Shown: one piece after another, positions 19,274 through 28,500 of the stretch | Layout: each line of letters starts with the position of its first letter | Position numbering within the stretch: the first letter of the stretch is position 1 | Origin: Dietzia aurantiaca | GTDB taxonomy: Bacteria; Actinomycetota; Actinomycetes; Mycobacteriales; Mycobacteriaceae | Length of the DNA stretch: 64,000 nucleotides | Assembly: GCF_021033825.1 (NCBI RefSeq) | Contig: NZ_JAIFXZ010000007.1 | Coordinates: forward strand, 21,756-85,755 | Direction of reading: 5' to 3' | Program-made: the position numbers and the translations under genes | Notes under the pieces: generated by a model | The model's database searches: none | Told to the model about the DNA's origin: nothing | Seen by the model: only the letters and a program-made list of their open reading frames with translations

Positions 19274-22200
19274 CAGGCGCAAGCCACACATCTGCGACCA
19301 CGTGGAGGCTCGCCTTCCCGTTCTGGGATCAGGTCGCAGAGCAGGTGCCCGTCTCGGGTGAGACGCTTATCAGCGACACCTCGGCGGAGGACCGCGTCGA
19401 GACAGTTCTTGAACTCGCGTCCGCGTTCCGCGTGACCGGCGATCCCGCACTGGGTGAGCTCTACCCCCTGATTCCCGCCCAGTTCGGTCTCGTTCTCGGC
19501 GCCGGGCAAGACCCGGTGACGTTTGCGGCGCTGGCCATCCGTTCGTCCGCAGACGTGACCACGCCTATGTCGCGCGCAGATGGACGTCGGCTCCACCGGA
19601 CTCTGGCGCAGGTCAATGCTGCCGCGGGCGCGGTGCCCGACGCCTCGTGGCCCCGGGACCCAGTCCTGCGCGCAGTGAGCAGTGCGGTGTTCGCGCTCGC
19701 GCCCGAGCGGTTCTACGCCCTCATCGACATTCGTTTGAAGGGCGGCAACGTCGAGACGGCGAACAACTATGTCAGCCGCGAATTCCAGGACGATTTCGAC
19801 ACCATCCTCGAGGCTGCAGTCGCCGAAGCGCGGCACGGCGCCGACTCGCCGGAGATGCAGCACTGGCTCGACACGCTCATCTCGCGCGACGGCGAAGATG
19901 CGCTGTCCACGCATCCGCAGCTGCGCAGGCCCCTGGGACTTCTCGACGTCACCCTGGCGCAGGCCGCTACGCTGCTCATGCCCGAGGTCGGCGATCTCTC
20001 CGGAGACAACGCAACGAGCACGGTCAGTCTTCCGCACTCGGCGGACACCACTCTTATCGACCAGGACGCCACCGTCCGGGAAGCCCCGGTCGACAGCGCG
20101 GACTCGGACGCGGTTCCCCTGTCCGACACGTCGGCGGTGGACACCGAATCACACGCCGACGAGGCGAGCCCGAGCGCTCAGACAGAGACAAACAGTTCAG
20201 AAGTCGGCGGCATCAAAGCCGACGAACTCCGTCCAGGAATCGGGCTGACTTCAGACGATGACATCGACGCGTGGGAGAACGCTCTTCGCCGACGGCTGAC
20301 CGAAGCCACCCTGGCTATCGATACGGATCTGTCTGGCCTGGAACTCGACGTGCTCTTTGACGTGTACGGAAACCGGTACCGTCTGTCCCGCGGACGGGGC
20401 ACCACGGTCAAGCAGATCGCCCACCACTTCCCCGCCGCCACGCTCATGTCGATGGTGGGCATGGCTTCGGTCGGGCTGGAAGACAATGCCTACTGGGACC
20501 AGTTCTGGGACCGGCTGCGGACCGAGCGAAACCACACCGACGAGAACGCACTCCGACAGCTCATCATCCCGCTCCTGCGACAGTTCGACCTCGATCCGAT
20601 CGCGGGCTTGTCCACGTCACTGCACGTGCAGCGGCTCGCGGTACACGCTGGCATCCCGGCGTCCAGCGCGAGTCGGCTCGTCGAGGTGCTCACCATCTAC
20701 ATCGGGTCCGTCTCCTCCCGCGACACCCAACCCTTCAGTGAATGGGTGCGACAGCCGGGTCAGGAGCACGTCTTTGATCAACTGGACTATCCCACCCGCG
20801 ACTTCGTCCGATACAGCGGTGAACGTGGGACCGAGCTGCTGGACGAGATGGCCCGCATCGTGGCCGAGATCGCAGAAAACCCTGCCGTCGATGCCACCGC
20901 TCTCACCGCTGCACAGACGTTCCTCCCGCAACTACTCATCGAACCTCTCAGGCACGCGCTACACAGCGCAGACGTCTCCGACTCGGTTCGCGCGCAACGC
21001 CGACGCGCACGCCTGACGCCAACCCTCCACCTGGAGGCCGACGACTCCATGGTGGTGCGCATCCCGGCCCCATCGAGCCACACCTCGGCACCGTGGACCA
21101 TCACCCTGGACACCCACGTGGTGCGAGTCGCCGCCGAGAAATTCAGCAGCGACCAATCCGTAGAGGTGCCCATCGAGCACCCCACCAGGCGAGTAGTCGT
21201 GACCCACCCGTCCCTGGCGCATCCGATCGAGCTACGTCTCTACGACACTGGTAAACCACTCATCCTGTTCACCGCGCAGGGCGAGCACATCCCGGACACC
21301 GCGCGACTGCCCAGATCAGAGGTGCTCGCGGTGATGCCTGGGGACCTCACTGTCCTGGGCGAGCATCCTTTCGCCCCACGGGTCATCGCGAACTACGGCA
21401 CCCCGCTGGGCTGGGACGGATGGGAGATCAACCAGTGGGATCTCACCGAGACCACATCTCTGCGAACCCGGACCGCCCAGGATGAGGTGCGGGACCATCC
21501 GGTGGGAAGCCAAGCTCTGCCCAGCTTGTTCGACGAGCCCGACGACCCGCTTCCCGTTCTCCCCGGCGTCTTCAGCGAAAAGCTGCCCGTTCTTCACTCC
21601 CGTCCGTGGCTCGACCTGCCGGCCCTCGGACCCGACTCCGCAGCCACCTGGACCATCCAATACCGGCGTGCCGGCGCCCGGGAATGGACTATTCAGGGCG
21701 ACTACGCGGCACCGGAGCAGGGAGCGGCCCCGTTGTTCGATGACGAGCCCGAGCAGCTCGGCCGCTTCGACGTGCGTGTCACAGGACCTTTCGGAGCGAG
21801 GTTCGAGACCAGCATCGTTGTGGCTGAAGGTCTGCAGATCGAGTACGACGACTCGTTGCGCATTCCGGAGGACGACGGTCTGACCGAAGTCACCGCCGAG
21901 GTCTGGTCCGACGACCCCGCGCTCGTCATCCTGGACCCTCAGCTGCACTTCGGGCCCCAGGTTTCTAAACGGCCACTCCGCATCCGCCGGGGCGCTGCCT
22001 CGGAGATGGTCACCGTCCGCCCCCCGCGGATGGAATTCCGGATGACGCCGGTCGGCGGCGTTCCGTCGTGGAGCGACCGGCAGATCGGTCGACGTCCCGA
22101 TGACTTCACCGGGGCGGTTCTCGCCGTCCGAGGGGTGCCCGAGGACATCCCCATCGTGGCGGAAATCCATGACCACACCGGTTCGGTCCGAGCGAAGGAA

Positions 22201-23664
22201 CCACTGGTCTCACGCTCGCGCGGCGGCGTGCTCACCCTGACCGCAGACCGTCTCGCGGGTGCCGCACGCGAGACGCAGTCAGGACTGGTCATCCTTCTCC
22301 TCGCCTACCCCGACCGCACCTACACGGCTCCCATCATCCGGTTCAACACCGTCGGCGCCGACGTCAGGATCGCTGTCGACGGGGACGAGATTCACGTCCG
22401 CGGCCGTCACCTCCACTCGGACACCACCGTCCACATCTGGAAGGTCGCCCGCCCATGGAGCCCGGTGCTCACCGTCCCGCTCGTCCGAGGCCGGGCCACG
22501 CTGCCCGCTTCGGCGTTGGAGGCCGGAGACCTCCGAATCGCCCCCGTGGTGCAGGACGACTGGGACCCGGTTCCCCCATCGCCCCTTCCGACCCGGGACA
22601 GTGTCCGCATCAGCCGCCCGGGCACCTTCACCGACCCCGCGACCGCCGTTCTGTCCCAGTTCCTCCTCGGTCACACCGGCCCGGACGGAATCGATCCCAC
22701 GCTCCCCGAAGTATGGTCCGCACTCGCTCTCCTCTCCCGAGGCCTTGAAGACGGAGACGACGAGCGGTTCGACCAATTGTCCCGTCTGATGGGGAACGCG
22801 CCCCGCCGCGCTGCGCTCTCCCTGGCTGCGGCCCCACTGGAGACCGCCGACAAACTAGCTCTCTTCATCCGCTCCGGGCTGGTCTTCCACTCGTTCCGAC
22901 CCTACGGTCGAGACGATCTCCTTTCCCGCGCACAGAACACCGCACTCTCCTCCGAGCCCTGGCTGGACGTGCTCATCACCATCGCCAATATCCCCGCAGC
23001 CAGCGTGGAAGATCGCATAGCGTTGCGGGATCGACTACGTGGCGTTGGCGGGCATGCTCTCGTCGACATTCTCAAAACCGGAAGCGACCCACTAGCGATC
23101 TCGGCGTCTCTCGACGCAGCGTTAGTTCTCCGCAGCGACCACCCTGACGCGGTATCTGCCTTCCTCGATGCAAAGCGACTCGTCCCCGGTGGGCTCACCG
23201 ACGCTGCCGCCCGATACGAGGCCTACCGGGCTCTCTTCCGGAACAAGGACTCTGAAACGGAGAAACTGCGTGAGTTCTACGGGGTTCTCCTCGAAGGGCG
23301 CTTCCAGCCCCTCAATGAAGTCAGGCGCTTTGGAGTCCTGTGGCGGGCGGTAACGGCACGGGCCAGGAAGCTGGGCAACGTTACCAACCAGCACCCGTGG
23401 GCTAACGCCCCCTTCGCCAGCTTGACCTTCTGCCTCTACGCCCGTCTGGCTGCGGTGGATGAGATCCGGTTGGATCCGCCCCAAGGGCTCGATTCAGCGT
23501 GGGCATGGTTTGCCGCCCGCGAGCCCGAGCAGACCATGATCGACCTACTCGTGGCCGAGGCGCTGGTCACCCGTATGACCCTGCCCGACCGCAAGCGCAA
23601 CCCCTACTCCGCATTCGACTCGATGACCGATGAGGACATCGTGGACCTGATCGTCACCATCTAG
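19270..23664 (+). CDS. 1464-residue protein of unknown function in helicase array
   Basis: The start is a GTG overlapping the upstream stop (GTGA). I recognise no enzyme motif, P-loop or zinc site. Residues 1-260 are mostly helical. Residues ~260-320 are an acidic, Ser/Thr-rich linker. Residues ~320-570 are again helical and hold a segment around LAVHAGIP (~456-463) followed by a WVR...F...Y...G pattern. Residues ~590-1130 are beta-rich with many Trp, Tyr and Asp, resembling repeated Ig-like or beta-sandwich modules, and the C-terminus (~1140-1464) is helical. This layout suggests a scaffold that brings the helicases together or senses substrate. It is locked into the operon by overlaps at its start and a 7-bp gap after its stop. 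Confidence 0.7.
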   Translation: MTGASHTSATTWRLAFPFWDQVAEQVPVSGETLISDTSAEDRVETVLELASAFRVTGDPALGELYPLIPAQFGLVLGAGQDPVTFAALAIRSSADVTTPMSRADGRRLHRTLAQVNAAAGAVPDASWPRDPVLRAVSSAVFALAPERFYALIDIRLKGGNVETANNYVSREFQDDFDTILEAAVAEARHGADSPEMQHWLDTLISRDGEDALSTHPQLRRPLGLLDVTLAQAATLLMPEVGDLSGDNATSTVSLPHSADTTLIDQDATVREAPVDSADSDAVPLSDTSAVDTESHADEASPSAQTETNSSEVGGIKADELRPGIGLTSDDDIDAWENALRRRLTEATLAIDTDLSGLELDVLFDVYGNRYRLSRGRGTTVKQIAHHFPAATLMSMVGMASVGLEDNAYWDQFWDRLRTERNHTDENALRQLIIPLLRQFDLDPIAGLSTSLHVQRLAVHAGIPASSASRLVEVLTIYIGSVSSRDTQPFSEWVRQPGQEHVFDQLDYPTRDFVRYSGERGTELLDEMARIVAEIAENPAVDATALTAAQTFLPQLLIEPLRHALHSADVSDSVRAQRRRARLTPTLHLEADDSMVVRIPAPSSHTSAPWTITLDTHVVRVAAEKFSSDQSVEVPIEHPTRRVVVTHPSLAHPIELRLYDTGKPLILFTAQGEHIPDTARLPRSEVLAVMPGDLTVLGEHPFAPRVIANYGTPLGWDGWEINQWDLTETTSLRTRTAQDEVRDHPVGSQALPSLFDEPDDPLPVLPGVFSEKLPVLHSRPWLDLPALGPDSAATWTIQYRRAGAREWTIQGDYAAPEQGAAPLFDDEPEQLGRFDVRVTGPFGARFETSIVVAEGLQIEYDDSLRIPEDDGLTEVTAEVWSDDPALVILDPQLHFGPQVSKRPLRIRRGAASEMVTVRPPRMEFRMTPVGGVPSWSDRQIGRRPDDFTGAVLAVRGVPEDIPIVAEIHDHTGSVRAKEPLVSRSRGGVLTLTADRLAGAARETQSGLVILLLAYPDRTYTAPIIRFNTVGADVRIAVDGDEIHVRGRHLHSDTTVHIWKVARPWSPVLTVPLVRGRATLPASALEAGDLRIAPVVQDDWDPVPPSPLPTRDSVRISRPGTFTDPATAVLSQFLLGHTGPDGIDPTLPEVWSALALLSRGLEDGDDERFDQLSRLMGNAPRRAALSLAAAPLETADKLALFIRSGLVFHSFRPYGRDDLLSRAQNTALSSEPWLDVLITIANIPAASVEDRIALRDRLRGVGGHALVDILKTGSDPLAISASLDAALVLRSDHPDAVSAFLDAKRLVPGGLTDAAARYEAYRALFRNKDSETEKLREFYGVLLEGRFQPLNEVRRFGVLWRAVTARARKLGNVTNQHPWANAPFASLTFCLYARLAAVDEIRLDPPQGLDSAWAWFAAREPEQTMIDLLVAEALVTRMTLPDRKRNPYSAFDSMTDEDIVDLIVTI

Positions 23665-23671
23665 GAGCACC

Positions 23672-26600
23672 GTGACTGACATCCTCGATCCGCTGATCAC
23701 CGCCCGAAACATCGAGACGACGTACAAGCGGTACCTCACCACAATCCTCCACCCGAAGGAGGCGAGTCTTCGCAACGAGTTCGTAGGTGAGGTGGGTAGA
23801 TCTCGCGATCTCACCAAGGGTCCACTGCTCGAGACAACGCCGCCCTACGCCGCGGGCCAGTCGCTGAACGATCTCATTGACGAGGGAGTGCTGGAGCCCT
23901 CATTCGCGCGGCTCTCCAGCCCCGCCCTCCCCTTGGAGAGGCCGCTGTACGCGCACCAGGAGAACGCGATCCGCAAGGTGGTGGCCGGCCGCAACGTAGT
24001 GGTGACAACCGGCACCGGCTCGGGCAAGACGGAGAGCTTCCTGCTGCCGATCTTCAACCACCTCATGGCCGAACGCGCGGCGGGCACCTTGGGCCCAGGT
24101 GTCCGAGCACTGCTGCTATACCCGATGAACGCTCTCGCCAACGACCAACTCAAGCGGCTCCGAACACTCCTGGCCGACGTCCCCGAGATCACCTTCGGGC
24201 GCTACACCGGGGAGACCAAGCACACCACAAAAGACGCCCAGCGGCACTTCAAGTCCCTCCATCCCGGTGAGCCACTGCTGCCCAACGAGAAGCTCAGCCG
24301 CGAGGAGATGCAGGCGGACCCGCCCCATATCCTCCTCACCAACTACGCCATGCTCGAATACCTCCTCTTGCGTCCTCGGGACATCGAGCTCTTCGCATCC
24401 CACGGTTCCCAGACCTGGCGTTTCGTCGCGCTCGATGAGGCCCACGTGTACGACGGAGCCCAAGCGGCCGAGGTCGGGATGCTGCTGCGCCGCCTCAAGG
24501 ACCGGGTAGCCCCCTACGAGCGTCTGCAGTACGTCGCCACCTCGGCGTCTCTGGATGGTGAGCCCTCCGAGGTCACCTCCTTCGCCTCGGAGCTGTTCAA
24601 CGCAGACTTCGAGTACTCTTCAGACCCCGCCCGGCAGGACGTGGTCCACGCGGTGAAGATCACCTCCCCGGACGCAGCCACCTGGCAGCTCACCCCGGAG
24701 CAGCTTCTCGAAATCGTCGCGGGTCCCACGGACGATTGGGGCGTGCAGGAGGCAGATGCAGGCCCCGATTCCGCGCGCTTGGTACAGCTCTCCGGAATGG
24801 CCTCCGCCGGCGAGGCCTTGGACCACGAGCACCACATCATCGCCTTGCGCGCCGCGCTCGCCGACGGCCCTGTAGACATTCGCGTCCTCGCCGAGCAGAT
24901 CTGGCCAGGACGGGAGGACGCCGACCGCCTGCTCGAAACCCTCGTTCGTCTGGGCGGCCGCGTATCAGCCGGCAATGGCCACCCGGTGCTGTCCGCGCGC
25001 TATCACTTTTTCGTCCGCGCCACTGAAGGCGCCTTCGCCTGCCTGTCCGAAACCGGACCCCACGTGGCCCTGGCCCGCCACGAGGAATGCCCCACCTGCG
25101 ATGCGGCGATGTTCGAGTTCGCTACCTGCACCTCGTGCGGAACCGTGCATCTCGCCGGCCAGGTCGAGGACGACCGTTTGATCCCCGTCACCGGACGCTC
25201 CGACAAGGCGAAGTGGTATGCACTGTTGGATACTGCTGATGTCGTGGTGGACGAGGACGACACGGTTCTGGCCTCGGACGACGACGTCGTCGTCACCACC
25301 CCCACTTGGCTGTGCACAGGCTGCGGCGACCTCTCGGAGAGCCCCGTCACCACCTGCCATTCCGGGTGCGGCAAGGGCACCATCCGGCCCATCTTCGCGC
25401 TCCACACCAGCAAGGCGGGCCTGTCGACCTGCATCCACTGTGGAGCGCGAAAGAACCACCTCATCCGCCGACTCGACCTGGGCAGCGACGCTCCCGCCGC
25501 GGTCGTCACCACGTCCCTCTACCAGCAGCTTCCCATCGCCAAGGATGAGTCGCGCGATCTGGTCGGGCAGGGACGCAAGCTCCTCATGTTCAGCGACTCG
25601 CGGCAGGCCGCCGCGTACGCCGCGCCCTACCTCAACGGAACCTACTCCCGTCTGGTCCAGCGTCGCCTACTCACCCAGACCATCGACTCTCCGTACTACC
25701 GAAACGAGCCGGCCACCATCGATGACCTGGTGGCCGACGCCGTCCCCGTGGGCCGAAAGGCCCACCTCTTCGAAGCGACAGACTCCAAGCGCCACACCGA
25801 CCGGGCCGTAGCCACATGGCTCATGTCCGATCTCATCGGCACAGACACCCGCCAATCCCTGGAAGGCCTGGGCTTGCTCCACGTGAGCATGCGTCTGCCG
25901 GCGGACGCCACGCTTCCTCCGCCCCTCGTCAAAGCACTCGATACCGATGGCGCGCGAGCCGTCCTGCAGCAGCTGGCGGCGATGGTCCGACGCCAGGGTG
26001 CAGTAACCATGCCCGACGGTGTTGACGCCACCGACGAACTGTTCGCCCCGCGCAATGTTGTGATCTCTATGCGCTCGGATGGTTCCGACCGTCGGCGCAA
26101 GCAACTGTCCTGGGCTCCCACCCGCGGCACAAACAAGCGGCTCAACTACCTCGAACGGGTCCTGGAGAAGGTCGGCAAGCGTGACCAGGCCCGCGAGTAT
26201 CTCGACAGGCTGTGGATGGTTCTCGGAGCGGGCGGAAGCCGGGGAAACGGACTCGGTTGGCTCAAAGACAACACGCCTACCGTGGGGACAAGCCAGCTCG
26301 ACCACCGGATGATCGAGCTTCGGCCCGGTATCACGGCACAGTGGTGGCGGTGCTCGGTCTGCCGGTCCCGTACCGCCCACAACGCGCTCGACGTGTGCCC
26401 AACGCTGAACTGCGACGGGGCACTGGAACTGGCCCCGATCCCGTCACTCCTCGAGGAAGAGAACCACTACCGGCATCTGTACCGGTCCATGGCGCTCGCC
26501 CCCATGTCCGCCAGCGAACACACCGCGCAATGGACTGCAGAAGAGGCGCTGGAGATTCAGAACCGCTTCATCCGGGGCGACATCAACGTGCTGTCCTGCT

Positions 26601-28366
26601 CCACCACCTTCGAGCTGGGTGTGGACGTGGGTGACCTCCAGGCAGTGGTCATGCGCAATATGCCTCCGCGAACCGCCAACTACGTTCAGCGTGCCGGGCG
26701 GGCAGGCCGACGTTCGGACTCTGCAGCATTCGTCACCACCTACGCCCAGCGTCGACCGCGGGATCTCGCCCGCTTCCAAGACCCCACCGGCATGATCAGC
26801 GGCGTCATGCGCGTTCCCTGGGTGCCGATTGACAACGAGCGGATCGCCAGGCGACATATCCACTCGATCGTTGTGGCCGAGTTCCTACGGAGCCAGTACG
26901 AGGATTTCGGTCGCGAGTTCCCCCGTGTGGCCGACCTTTTGTCCGCGGACAACCCAGCGGATGAAGCATGGCGGAAGATCGAACCATTCCTCACGCCAGT
27001 TCCGTCACACATCGCCGATGCGGTGGCGCGGGTCGTGCCCGAGGAGCTCCACGATGAGCTCGATGTGGCCGAACACGGCTGGGTCCGCCACCTGATCGAG
27101 CGGTTCGAGTCCGTAGCCGAAGAACTCCGTCTGGAAAGGGCACAACTCACCGAGCTGCAGGACAACGCTGCGGCCGAGAAGAACTACAAGTTCGCCAGCT
27201 TATTGGAGCGGACCCTGCGGACAGTCGAGGGCCGCCAGATGCTCGCCGTACTGGCCCAGAAGAACATCCTCCCCAAGTACGGATTCCCGGTCGACACAGT
27301 TGGCTTGCGCACCAACCATTCACCTGACCCCGCCGGTCAGAAGCTCGAACTCGACCGTGATCTTGCGCTGGCCATCCTCGACTACGCACCTGGAAACCAA
27401 GTTGTAGCCGCCGGGAAACTGTGGACGTCGCGGGCAGTGGCAAAGAAGCCTGGCAAGGCGTTCGTTCGACACGAGTACCGCGTCTGCACCGACTGCGGCG
27501 CGTTCCAAACTGCGCTCTCTCTAGAAAACGCCGAACCAACCTGCCCCGTATGTGAAACGGAATTCAGCAGCAGATCAATCAAACGCTTCATCATCCCCGA
27601 GTGGGGTTTTGTCGCTGAACCGCAGCCCGAGCCCGTAGGGTCGGCCCCGCCATCTCGGGGGACTGTCGGTTCCTCCTTCGTTGAGTACCCTGGGGACTCG
27701 ATCTCCCAGGTAGAACTTGTTGGCGGCACCACAACCACAACCGCGACCTCGGGTGTCCGTGCTCAGATGGTGGTTCTCTCCGAGGGGATGGGGGCCGGCT
27801 ACCGAATCTGTAGTAACTGCGGATGGGCCAAGCCGCACTCGGGAGACCGATCCGCCGCCCACACGAACCCTCTCACCGGAGCGGACTGTCGAGGCAGCTT
27901 TGAGCTTGTCGCGCTGGGCCACCGCTATCAGACCGACACCGCGGAAATCGTTCCTCGAGGGCTCGTCGATGCGAACCCGAACGCCATGCTCTCCCTGATG
28001 TATGCCCTGCTTGAGGGGGCATCAGAAGGGCTGGAGATCTCTCGGGACGACATCGATGCCACGCTTTCGTGGTCAAAACGGACACGGTCGATCGTTCTCT
28101 ACGACACCGTCCCGGCCGGCGCCGGCGCAGCCCGGAAGATCACCGAGAACATCACCACGGTGCTCGACGAAGCACACCGCAGGGTCGATAACTGCGACTG
28201 TGGTCTCGAGACGAGCTGCTTCGGCTGCCTCCGCAACGCGTTCAACGACCGACACCACGAAGTGCTAAAGCGCGAGGACGCATTGCGACTGCTCGATCAG
28301 ATGCGCTCATACAAGTCGGACATAAACTTCGAACCCCTCGCCACAACAGCTTCCCCGCGACCGTGA
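23672..28366 (+). CDS. Second DEAH-box/DUF1998 helicase (MrfA/DrmA-DrmB-like)
   Basis: 1564 residues, GTG start with an AGGAG site overlapping the previous stop. Helicase motifs: TGTGSGKT (113-120), LYPMNAL (motif Ia), DEAH (255-258), SAS at ~291 in place of SAT, CSTTFELGVDVG (~975) and QRAGRAGRR (~1006-1014). Cys pairs near 473-490 (CPTC...CTSCG), 549 and 591 are likely zinc sites. The DUF1998/MZB end carries YDTVPAGAG (~1477) and CDCGLETSCFGC (~1509-1520). MrfA-type helicases move 3' to 5' on single-stranded DNA; in DISARM the helicase and DUF1998 parts are split between DrmA and DrmB. Unlike the first DUF1998 helicase in this operon, it stops soon after the zinc module and has no nuclease-like tail. 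Confidence 0.88.
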   Translation: MTDILDPLITARNIETTYKRYLTTILHPKEASLRNEFVGEVGRSRDLTKGPLLETTPPYAAGQSLNDLIDEGVLEPSFARLSSPALPLERPLYAHQENAIRKVVAGRNVVVTTGTGSGKTESFLLPIFNHLMAERAAGTLGPGVRALLLYPMNALANDQLKRLRTLLADVPEITFGRYTGETKHTTKDAQRHFKSLHPGEPLLPNEKLSREEMQADPPHILLTNYAMLEYLLLRPRDIELFASHGSQTWRFVALDEAHVYDGAQAAEVGMLLRRLKDRVAPYERLQYVATSASLDGEPSEVTSFASELFNADFEYSSDPARQDVVHAVKITSPDAATWQLTPEQLLEIVAGPTDDWGVQEADAGPDSARLVQLSGMASAGEALDHEHHIIALRAALADGPVDIRVLAEQIWPGREDADRLLETLVRLGGRVSAGNGHPVLSARYHFFVRATEGAFACLSETGPHVALARHEECPTCDAAMFEFATCTSCGTVHLAGQVEDDRLIPVTGRSDKAKWYALLDTADVVVDEDDTVLASDDDVVVTTPTWLCTGCGDLSESPVTTCHSGCGKGTIRPIFALHTSKAGLSTCIHCGARKNHLIRRLDLGSDAPAAVVTTSLYQQLPIAKDESRDLVGQGRKLLMFSDSRQAAAYAAPYLNGTYSRLVQRRLLTQTIDSPYYRNEPATIDDLVADAVPVGRKAHLFEATDSKRHTDRAVATWLMSDLIGTDTRQSLEGLGLLHVSMRLPADATLPPPLVKALDTDGARAVLQQLAAMVRRQGAVTMPDGVDATDELFAPRNVVISMRSDGSDRRRKQLSWAPTRGTNKRLNYLERVLEKVGKRDQAREYLDRLWMVLGAGGSRGNGLGWLKDNTPTVGTSQLDHRMIELRPGITAQWWRCSVCRSRTAHNALDVCPTLNCDGALELAPIPSLLEEENHYRHLYRSMALAPMSASEHTAQWTAEEALEIQNRFIRGDINVLSCSTTFELGVDVGDLQAVVMRNMPPRTANYVQRAGRAGRRSDSAAFVTTYAQRRPRDLARFQDPTGMISGVMRVPWVPIDNERIARRHIHSIVVAEFLRSQYEDFGREFPRVADLLSADNPADEAWRKIEPFLTPVPSHIADAVARVVPEELHDELDVAEHGWVRHLIERFESVAEELRLERAQLTELQDNAAAEKNYKFASLLERTLRTVEGRQMLAVLAQKNILPKYGFPVDTVGLRTNHSPDPAGQKLELDRDLALAILDYAPGNQVVAAGKLWTSRAVAKKPGKAFVRHEYRVCTDCGAFQTALSLENAEPTCPVCETEFSSRSIKRFIIPEWGFVAEPQPEPVGSAPPSRGTVGSSFVEYPGDSISQVELVGGTTTTTATSGVRAQMVVLSEGMGAGYRICSNCGWAKPHSGDRSAAHTNPLTGADCRGSFELVALGHRYQTDTAEIVPRGLVDANPNAMLSLMYALLEGASEGLEISRDDIDATLSWSKRTRSIVLYDTVPAGAGAARKITENITTVLDEAHRRVDNCDCGLETSCFGCLRNAFNDRHHEVLKREDALRLLDQMRSYKSDINFEPLATTASPRP

Positions 28367-28500
28367 CACACAGTGCAAGCGAGGCTTTCTCAAGCAAACT
28401 CTTCGAGCACCCCCAAAAACGGCAACGTGCACGGTAAAGTAGAGCTCTCCGACGGTCACCAAAATGACCTATCAACCCCGTACTGAAACTGAGGGAATAA

